Below, piece after piece: positions 7,269-14,900 of a DNA stretch of 64,000 nt; the stretch's first letter is position 1, and each line of letters begins with the position of its first letter. The translations under genes were made by a program, and so were the position numbers. The notes under the pieces were generated by a model. The model had not been told where the DNA came from. It saw only the letters and a program-made list of their open reading frames with translations, and did not search any database. Source of the stretch: a virus. Location: IMG/VR virus record IMGVR_UViG_3300028895_000202, positions 1 to 64,000 of that record; one strand, given 5' to 3'.

Positions 7269-7749
7269 TCCCAACAAGGTTCTACAGCAGTTCCTAGAGA
7301 AGACCGTTGACAAAATGGAGAATGTCGCGGTCGAACTGGGCTATGACCTTGCAGATAGGATCATGATCCAGTCACCCGTGTATACAGGGCAGTACAAGGC
7401 ATCATTCCGTGCGAATGTGAACGTCCCGGACACGACGGCCGAACCGCCGCGTGATCGTAAGATGAGGGAAGGGCCGGGTAGGCCGGGGATATCTATCGGA
7501 GGAGTCGGTGACGGCGGCGAGATTGCTGGGCGCGGAGGTGTTGAGACTGACGCCATGTACAACCAAGTCTATCTCGACTTCGACGCCGACGATAGTGCAA
7601 TCTACATCTCGAACAGCACGCCGTATGCCGGTGATATCGAGTTCACGCAACTCGCCGCAACGAGCCCCGAGGGTGTCATGCTTGTTGCTTACGAGGCCTT
7701 CAAAGGCTCCATAAATCAGATCATAGCGCGAGCTATCCAGGAGAACTAA
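7261..7749 (+). CDS. HK97 gp10-like tail component
   Basis: 162 residues from a GTG at 7261, overlapping the previous gene by 8 bases. An N-terminal helix is followed by DRIMIQSPVYTGQYKASFRANV, the typical start of the HK97-gp10 family (residues promoting the neck/tail-tube joint), and then SNSTPYAGDIEF..A..SPEGVM. A Gly/Arg-rich loop (about residues 63-90) is longer than usual. It lies immediately before the tail terminator. Confidence 0.7.
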   Translation: MADPNKVLQQFLEKTVDKMENVAVELGYDLADRIMIQSPVYTGQYKASFRANVNVPDTTAEPPRDRKMREGPGRPGISIGGVGDGGEIAGRGGVETDAMYNQVYLDFDADDSAIYISNSTPYAGDIEFTQLAATSPEGVMLVAYEAFKGSINQIIARAIQEN

Positions 7750-8192
7750 TGCTTAAGGAGCGTGAACTACGGTCTGCCCTACGCAGCAAGGCTCTCGAAC
7801 TCAGCCAGATGTATGCGCTGAGTGATAGCGGCTTGATCGCGTGGGAGAATCGACCATTCACGCCTCCCGACCCGGATGACGGCACACTGTGGGTCAGCGA
7901 GCGCCTCGTCGTGCAGACTGAGAGGCAGACAGCTACCGGGCAAAATCAGGCTGATGGAGCATACGAGCTTGCTATCTGGACGCCTGTAACAGCAGGAACG
8001 GAGGAGGCCGATGACCTTGCCGACGCACTGGTTGAACACCTCGCCCCCGTGACCGGGGTGTCCAACGGTGAGACAGAGGCCACAATCTATCGCACCTTCA
8101 GGCTACCACTTCAACAAAACAGAGCAAACACGGCATGGCGGGTCAAGACCGTTGCGTGCCTGTGGAGGTCTTTCAACGCAAATAACCCATAG
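7749..8192 (+). CDS. Tail terminator (DUF4128-like)
   Basis: 147 residues; ATG 7749 overlaps the previous stop (TAATG). It has an N-terminal helix (RELRSALRSKALELSQ), a WENRPFTPPD segment, then LWVSERLV and QADGAYELAIWTPVTAGTEEADDLADALVEHL. The order helix, strand, long helix and final strand with W (ACLWRSF) matches DUF4128/gpU-type proteins that cap the tail tube. The position directly before the tail-tube gene is standard. Confidence 0.65.
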   Translation: MLKERELRSALRSKALELSQMYALSDSGLIAWENRPFTPPDPDDGTLWVSERLVVQTERQTATGQNQADGAYELAIWTPVTAGTEEADDLADALVEHLAPVTGVSNGETEATIYRTFRLPLQQNRANTAWRVKTVACLWRSFNANNP

Positions 8193-8214
8193 GTAACCCA
8201 CCAAACACACAATC

Positions 8215-9795
8215 ATGGCTTCACTCGCTTCTGGAACGAAAACACTCGTCGTCATGGCCCCCGAGTCGACGGCGTACACTTCCTTCGACGCCTCTGGCGC
8301 TGCCATCGCTAACAAGGACATCGCTGGCGCTGCAGTATCGACCGACGCGAACGGCGTTGTGAACGTGAACCTTACCGACCACGGTTTCGTCACCGGAGAC
8401 TACGTCACTCTGACTATTGACGGAGGCAACACCGACGAGAGCGCCGACCTAGACGGCAACTCCTACTACATCCGCCGTGTTGATGACGACAACTTCAAAC
8501 TCTACACGGACCAGCGTCTTCGTCAGCTGCCCACCGCTACCAATATGGGCACCTCCTATACAGGCTCCGCACTCACCGGAACCAACACGGCCGAGTTCGT
8601 CACCCTTGGTGACGGCTACCACGTCGTGCGAGCCACCGAGAGGAATGTGAACCTTGAGAAGAACCTCCTGGAGTCTGAGGAGGTCCGCACTAGCCGCATG
8701 CAGCGCGATGTCCGTCACGGCTTCACGACTGCCTCGGCAAGCATTGGGTTCGAGTGGGTGGCCCAGGGTCACACGCAGCTGATTGATGCTGTTCTGGACA
8801 GCATCACAGACGAGGTCTATACGGATAACGCCATTGATATAACCAGTAGCCATTCAGGCGAAACTGCCACCGGCTTTGGGGATATCTGGGTCGCAGATGG
8901 TGACGCAGCCTCCATCAGCATCGGTGACCTACTTATCGCATTTAGGACCAACACTGGGGTTATCACTGGTTCATGCGTAGTCCTTGACATTGATGCAAGT
9001 GGCGACCCCGATGTGATAACAGTTAGTGATCGTGCGCCGTTTGATGGTTCAACCGGCACTCCAATATCAGTTATAGTTGCTAGGAAGAACGAGATTGGCA
9101 ACGGTGCCTTTCAGACCTACACGATTGAGCGGCAGTTCACTGACCTAGACACTCCCCAGTATGAGTCCTTCTATGGCATGGTCGGGAATACGCTCAATGT
9201 CTCGATTTCGCCAGAAGCAATTGTTGGTGGAACGGTTGAGTTTCTCGGCAGTGGAAGCGATGCGATGAGCGCCACGTCGAAAAACCCCACCCTCGACCCC
9301 ACTCCTGTGAGCGCCCTGTCACCGTTCGCGGCCTTCGATGGGGCAATCTTCTCAAACGAGTTCGATGAGAATGGCGACCGTACAACCTCCATCCTGGCAG
9401 TCGTCACGTCGATCGAGTTCACTGTCAACAACAACAGGACTACCGAGGCTAGGGTAGGCTCTAAGTTCTCACCAGCTGTATTCGATGCAACCTGTCAAGT
9501 AGAGGGCACTATGTCCGTGTTCTTCGAGAACAAAACCCTCTACAACAAGTTCGTTGACGAGGAAGTAGTCGAGATCATTGTACACCTGAAAGGGCCTTCT
9601 GCCACGTCGCGCACCTACGCTTCTATTTACTTCCCACGAGTCAAGTTCACTGGTGGCACCATTGATCCTCCCCAAGAGGGGCCGGTTACCATGGAGATGC
9701 CATTTAGGGCACTTGAGGGCTCTGCCGGAGAATCGGCCATCCGTATCTGCACGTTCGATTCTGACGTGTCAGCTATTGATACGGGTAATGCATAA
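8215..9795 (+). CDS. Major tail-tube protein, paralog 1 (with extra domains)
   Basis: 526 residues. Core tube blocks are EKNLLESEEVRTSRMQRDVR (near residue 148), a GNTLNVSISPEAIVGGTVEF block, NNNRTTEARVGSKF (near 405) and a C-terminal block TIDPPQEGPVTMEMPFRAL. The same blocks recur in the next gene. Compared with that paralog it has an added N-terminal domain (LTDHGFVTGDYVTLTIDG..) and a second insertion (GDIWVADGDAASISIGDLLI). Tail-tube subunits stack as hexamers. The start ATG is preceded by a C/A-rich leader (CCACCAAACACACAATC) with no Shine-Dalgarno. Confidence 0.72.
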   Translation: MASLASGTKTLVVMAPESTAYTSFDASGAAIANKDIAGAAVSTDANGVVNVNLTDHGFVTGDYVTLTIDGGNTDESADLDGNSYYIRRVDDDNFKLYTDQRLRQLPTATNMGTSYTGSALTGTNTAEFVTLGDGYHVVRATERNVNLEKNLLESEEVRTSRMQRDVRHGFTTASASIGFEWVAQGHTQLIDAVLDSITDEVYTDNAIDITSSHSGETATGFGDIWVADGDAASISIGDLLIAFRTNTGVITGSCVVLDIDASGDPDVITVSDRAPFDGSTGTPISVIVARKNEIGNGAFQTYTIERQFTDLDTPQYESFYGMVGNTLNVSISPEAIVGGTVEFLGSGSDAMSATSKNPTLDPTPVSALSPFAAFDGAIFSNEFDENGDRTTSILAVVTSIEFTVNNNRTTEARVGSKFSPAVFDATCQVEGTMSVFFENKTLYNKFVDEEVVEIIVHLKGPSATSRTYASIYFPRVKFTGGTIDPPQEGPVTMEMPFRALEGSAGESAIRICTFDSDVSAIDTGNA

Positions 9796-9798
9796 ACC

Positions 9799-9832
9799 AC
9801 TGATCGGCTTGCGCGCAAAACTGCTGATCAGT
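9799..9832 (+). terminator. Inverted repeat between the two tail-tube genes
   Basis: 9799-9805 (ACTGATC) pairs with 9826-9832 (GATCAGT) around a 20-base loop. It could attenuate transcription or protect a 3' end between the duplicated genes. It is weak as a terminator because there is no T-run. Confidence 0.3.
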
Positions 9833-9869
9833 TAACTACTTCTAAACAACCTAGCTAGGGATAACTACT

Positions 9870-11132
9870 ATGTCTGGAATCTACTCAGGGATCAAGGTCC
9901 GGGTCGTCGCCAAGGAACTTGATGGCGGACAACAGGCCGACGTGGCAAACACAACGACTGCGTGGGGCAATGAAACTTACAAAGCTGTAGAAAACGGCTC
10001 AGTAGCCGACGATACTACCGAGGCGCAAGTACTTCGCCTAACCGAACGTTCGCTCTCGCTTGAGAAGAACCTTCTGGAGACAGAGGAGGTACGAACCAGC
10101 CGAATGCAGTCGGACGTAAGGCACGGCTTCACAACGGCTACCGCTTCACTTGGCTTCGAGATTGCAAGCCCAAAGGATACGCCTGCTGGTACAGCACCAT
10201 ACGACGGTGGGCAAAAGATGCTCATGCAGGCAGTGCTTGAGAATGCCGTCGCTGGAGCGAGCGTAACCGTTTCAGGTGGCTCTGCCTCAGGTGGGTACAA
10301 CCTTTCGTCGGGGACGGCCAGCTTTGGCGATGTGCTTTATGCAGATGGTAATGCCCAGGTCGTAACCAGCAACAGCTACAACGCCAACTCTAGCCTTACG
10401 TGTGATAAGGCTACAGGCGCTTCAGATCTAAGCACTTCTGTCTACAGGGCTGAGGCCATGACCATCGGCAATGGCGTCCCACGCGCCTACGTACTTGAGC
10501 GCGTTTTCAGCCCAGATACGACTGGTGGTGATTACATCAGCGAAACCTTCGTCAACTGCGTAGGTAACTCGCTGAATATCAGCATCAGCCCAGAGGCCAT
10601 CGCTACCGGCACAGTAGAGTTCATCTCTACTGCGTCCCTTGGTATGTCGACAGACACCAATGAGGCTACTGCTACCTTCTTCGACTCACCAACAGCACCT
10701 GGGAGCACTCCCGTATACGCTGCATTCGACGGTGCGGTCTTTGAAGGTGGCACTGCCCTGGCTATTGTTACCTCTGTCGAGTTCACTATCAACAACAACA
10801 GGACTACCGAGGCTCGCATCGGATCTAAGTTTGCTGACTGTGTCTTCGACGCAACGTGCCAGGTTGAGGGCACGATGAGTGTCTTCTTCGCCGGTCCTAC
10901 GCAGTATAACAAGTTCGTAGAGGAGACGCCATCGCGTCTACTCGTTGTGCTTCGCGATCCAAACAACGACGGAGCCCTACTCGCCATCTCTTGCCCTAAC
11001 GTCAAGTACAACGGTGGCACTATCGATCCGCCCCAGGAGGGCCCGATCACCATGGAGATGCCATTCCGGGCTCTTGAAGGGAACAACGGAGAGTCCGCGA
11101 TCAAGATTGTCAACGTCAACTACGACGCCTGA
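9870..11132 (+). CDS. Major tail-tube protein, paralog 2
   Basis: 420 residues. It shares ordered blocks with the preceding gene: LEKNLLETEEVRTSRMQSDV (near residue 64), GFTTATASLGFE, a GNSLNISISPEAIATGTVEF block, NNNRTTEARIGSKF (near 309), VEGTMSVFF and the TIDPPQEGP..MEMPFRALEG end. It lacks the long N-terminal domain and most of the middle insertion of paralog 1, so it is closer to a minimal tube subunit. Tandem tube paralogs suggest either a mixed tube or one main and one minor, decorated subunit. Confidence 0.7.
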   Translation: MSGIYSGIKVRVVAKELDGGQQADVANTTTAWGNETYKAVENGSVADDTTEAQVLRLTERSLSLEKNLLETEEVRTSRMQSDVRHGFTTATASLGFEIASPKDTPAGTAPYDGGQKMLMQAVLENAVAGASVTVSGGSASGGYNLSSGTASFGDVLYADGNAQVVTSNSYNANSSLTCDKATGASDLSTSVYRAEAMTIGNGVPRAYVLERVFSPDTTGGDYISETFVNCVGNSLNISISPEAIATGTVEFISTASLGMSTDTNEATATFFDSPTAPGSTPVYAAFDGAVFEGGTALAIVTSVEFTINNNRTTEARIGSKFADCVFDATCQVEGTMSVFFAGPTQYNKFVEETPSRLLVVLRDPNNDGALLAISCPNVKYNGGTIDPPQEGPITMEMPFRALEGNNGESAIKIVNVNYDA

Positions 11133-11166
11133 TTGATTCCATAACCCCAGCAACACCCCAGTAACC

Positions 11167-11562
11167 ATGGACCTTTCAAAGTTTGATACCAAGTCCGTTG
11201 CCAACGAAGGCAAGTGGATGCACCTCATGTCCCCCGCCGGGGAGCCTCTGTACGCTGACGACTTCGACCAGGAGAAGCCGATGCGTATTAAGCTCCTCGG
11301 GGCTGACTCCGATGCCTTCCAGCGCCATGCCAAGCGTATGGGTCAATCCAACGCTAACAAGGCTATCGCCTCGAAGAGTGCCGAGTCCGCTGTGTACGCC
11401 ATGCTTGTGGCATGTACCCGTGATATCGAGAACATCATCCTTAACGGAGATGAGCTTGAGTTTACCCCGGAAAACGTCAGGATGCTCTACGAAGACTACC
11501 CGTGGATTACGGATCAGGTCTTCGAGTTCATCCGTGACCGCGCCCAGTACCTGGGGGACTGA
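11167..11562 (+). CDS. Tail assembly chaperone 1 (gpG-like)
   Basis: 131 residues, mostly helical, following the tube genes and preceding the tape measure, the standard place for gpG-type chaperones that coat the tape measure during tail assembly. Its end (LYEDYPWITDQVFEFIRDRAQYLGD) is typical of these proteins. The stop overlaps the next start (TGATG), and a run of five G (11553-11557) just before the stop could permit a -1 shift into the next gene, which lies in the -1 frame. There is a C/A-rich leader (ACCCCAGTAACC) and no Shine-Dalgarno. Confidence 0.65.
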   Translation: MDLSKFDTKSVANEGKWMHLMSPAGEPLYADDFDQEKPMRIKLLGADSDAFQRHAKRMGQSNANKAIASKSAESAVYAMLVACTRDIENIILNGDELEFTPENVRMLYEDYPWITDQVFEFIRDRAQYLGD

Positions 11563-11960
11563 TGTCGGAGTTCCGCTCCTTCGCTGAACAGCAATTCAAG
11601 CTGTCAGCGAAGGGCGGTTCTGGTGCCTCCGTAGAAACGAACGAGAATCAGGTAAGGAATTCCGCCTTCGCAAGCGCCACTGTGAAGGAAAAGGCCAGGG
11701 AAGAGGCCGAGCAACGGATACCTTGCCCAGACGAGCTAGAGTGGTTGTGGGGAGTATTCAGCGAACTCAACGCGACCAGGAACTACACAGAAGCTGGCCC
11801 AACTGCTATCAATCATCATGACCTGATTTGCTGGCAGTATGTCAACCAGACCTGTCTGACAATATGGGAATCCGATCTGCTCTTTGACGTTGATCTGCGA
11901 TACAGACTATTCGCGTCTAAGGAGAGGGATAAACAACTGAAGAAAGGCAGGAAGAAATAG
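11562..11960 (+). CDS. Tail assembly chaperone 2 (gpGT-like)
   Basis: 132 residues. The pattern ELEWLWGVFSELNATRNY, then INHHDLICWQYV and LTIWESDLLFDVDLRYRLF is that of the second chaperone (T-extension-like) in siphovirus tail operons: conserved W, a small helical domain, then a basic C-terminus (KERDKQLKKGRKK). It could be made both from its own ATG at 11562 and as a -1 frameshift extension of the upstream gene. The tape measure ATG follows directly at 11961. Confidence 0.6.
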   Translation: MSEFRSFAEQQFKLSAKGGSGASVETNENQVRNSAFASATVKEKAREEAEQRIPCPDELEWLWGVFSELNATRNYTEAGPTAINHHDLICWQYVNQTCLTIWESDLLFDVDLRYRLFASKERDKQLKKGRKK

Positions 11961-14900
11961 ATGGCCGACATCGCTACACTATCAATCAAGATTGACACTG
12001 CCGATATCAAGCGCGCAAAAGGCGAGCTTACGGCACTCGAAGCGTCAGTCAAGGCCATCTCAAAGGCACGCATCAATCCGGGTACGGCGCTGGGTATCCG
12101 CGACATCGTCGACGCCATGTCGCAGCTGGACAAGGTAAACTACGTCCGTGTGCGGACGACGATGGCGTCAGTCTCGAACCTATCGAAGGTACTTAATTCA
12201 CTGCCAACTCGCGCACTGCCTTCTAGGGCTATAGCGTCACTAGCAACATCACTGCAAGAGCTTAGTCGCGTGGATGGGGCTAAGCTAACTAGAGTTACTA
12301 CAGCTATTGCGGCCCTTGGGCCAGCGATGGACACCCTGAAGGGGGCGGCTGGACTGCGTCCAGCCACTCTTGGCAACCTTGCGAAATCGCTGGTAGCTAT
12401 CAGCGCGATAAACGGTGGGCAGGTAGCGGAGTCAGCCAAAGGTGTGCGAGCACTGGGTGCGGCACTTCGATCGATGCCTGCCAAGGCTGGTACGTCCCCC
12501 GCCGCTATTAGCAACCTTGCGAAGTCGCTGGAAGCTATCAGCAAGATAAACGGCGGGAAGGTAGCGGAGTCATCCAAGGGCATGCGCGCCCTTGGTGCCG
12601 CGCTACAAGCGATGCCTGCCAAGGCTGGTACGTCCCCCGCCGCTATTAGTAACCTTGCGAAGTCGCTGGCGGCCATTAGCAGGATAAATGGTGGGAAGGT
12701 AACAGAAGCGGCTGCAGGTATGCGAGCCCTTAGTGCCGCGCTACAAGCGATGCCAACTAAGGTCGGCACGTCACCAACCGCTATAAGCAACCTTTCAAAG
12801 GCGCTACGGCAGATCTCAAACTTGAGCGGCCAAAAGCTGGTTGACATTTCCAACTCGATGCGTCAGCTTGGGCAGGGCCTCTCGGCCTTCTCCGGCGTAA
12901 GGTTCCGCCCGAAGTCGATATCAAACTTCGCCGTGGCACTAACCGAACTGTCACGGGTCGACGCAGCCAAGCTGAGGGCTGTAGCCAAAGCACTTAGCCA
13001 GATAGAGCGTACTGGAACGGGTAGAAGCATAGAAGCGCTGACAAAGTCCGCCCTTCAGGCAGCCCGCTCCATAGAGCAACTCCAGGTGCGGACTAAGCGT
13101 CTTGAATCAAGGCTTAATCCTGCCAGAGTAACTGCGTTTGGCCGTGCGTTGTCATTCGTCGGTAGTGCTGCTGGGGGCGCTGTCGGTGCTATTCGACGCA
13201 CGGTCTCTTCCATCACTACCCTAGGAGCCAAGATGCGTACATTCAGGGCCAACATCCTCAATGTTGGCGCTGGATTCTTGGTGTTCTCATTTCTGCAAAG
13301 ATCTGTTGTTCAACTCATCAAGCCGATTCGTGAGTTCGAGACAGCACTGGTCAACATCTCGAAGACGACCAACCTGACGGGTAGAGACCTACAAGACCTC
13401 TCAGACGAACTCCTATCCATTGCCAGCAACTCGGTTGCCACCACAGACCAGCTGCTGCAAGTGGCCGGTATCGCTGGTCAGCTTGGCGTTAAGGGAAGGA
13501 GCGACATCCTAAAGTTCGCAGACACGGTAACCAGACTTGCCGACGCTGCACCGTCTCTCCGAGGTAGCTTCGAGCAGACCGCTCTACAACTGGCTCGTGT
13601 GCTCAACATCACTGGTGAGGGCATCGGCAAGGTTGACAGGCTGGCCTCTACCGTACTGAAGCTGGGTAACAACTTCGAGGCGCTGGAAAGCACCATCCTC
13701 AAAACTACGATTGAGGTTGCTGCTGCGTCGGCAGCCTTCGGTGTTACCTCCGCTGACGCTGCGGCTCTTGCAACCGCACTTGCCCGAGTTAGTGTACCGC
13801 CGGAACGTGGCCGAACGGCAATCATCACCACGATGAAAGCCATCTCTGACGCTCTGAGAAGTACTGGTGAGGATGCCCAGAACTTCAATCAGATAATCGG
13901 AACTGGAAGCGTCAAGGCCCTGCAAGAACTATTCAAGAACGATCCGACCGAAGCCTTCCTGAAGCTGGTAGAGGGTCTACGCGCTGTCCGAGACGGAGGC
14001 GGGGACGTTACGGCAACGCTGAACAGGCTTGGCCTGAACTCCATTCGTACTCAAACGTCTATCCTGGCACTGCTGGGTAGCACCGAGAAGTTCCGAAGGG
14101 CACTCTCCCTTGCACGGGAAGAGTTCGCCACAACGGGCGATGAACTGGAACGAGTAACCAGGCTCGCTAGTGATCGTCTTGACGCTGCGTTTGTGCGACT
14201 GACGAACACGTTTAGAGGGCTCCTAATCGAGTTCTCGAAGACATCTGGGCTTGAAACTGCCCTGCGCGATTCACTTGAACTGATCAGTGACATAGCCAGG
14301 TCTATCAGCCCAAACACCGTCGATCAAGTCGGACAGTTCGCTGGTAACGTCAAGCGGCTTCGCGACCAGCTTCTTGGAGTCAAGAAGGATGATGCGCTGA
14401 ACTCTGCGTTCTCAAACCTTGAGAACTACAGGGAACTTATAGGTAAGATTGGCGACTTTGTAAGGTCAGTCAGTGGCGGTGTCATAACCACGGCAGCGTC
14501 TTTCGCCAGCTTGTTCCTCGCCAGCCGAGCACTCAGCATCGGACTGAGCACGGTACTGTCACCACTTGGCCTAATCTCACTTGGCATCACTGGAGCGGTA
14601 GGACTCCTGGACAAGTTTGGAGACAAGGCACTCCGTGTCGGTGATCAGTTTGTCAGGCTTCGCGATGTAGTCAAGGCAATCGGCCAAGAATCCGCGAGAC
14701 GCCTCGAATCGTTCATCCAGGTTGTGGGTGAGATCGCCTCAAAGCAATCCGCGCTAACAAGCGCAGTCCTGGAAGACATCCTCAGCATAGACGAGAGTAA
14801 GCCGGGGGATGTATTCGACAGGATACTCGATGCGGCGGATATGGCTGTGGAGTACATCGGCGATCAATGGGTGACCACGCTTGCCAAGGTAGAGACGAGC

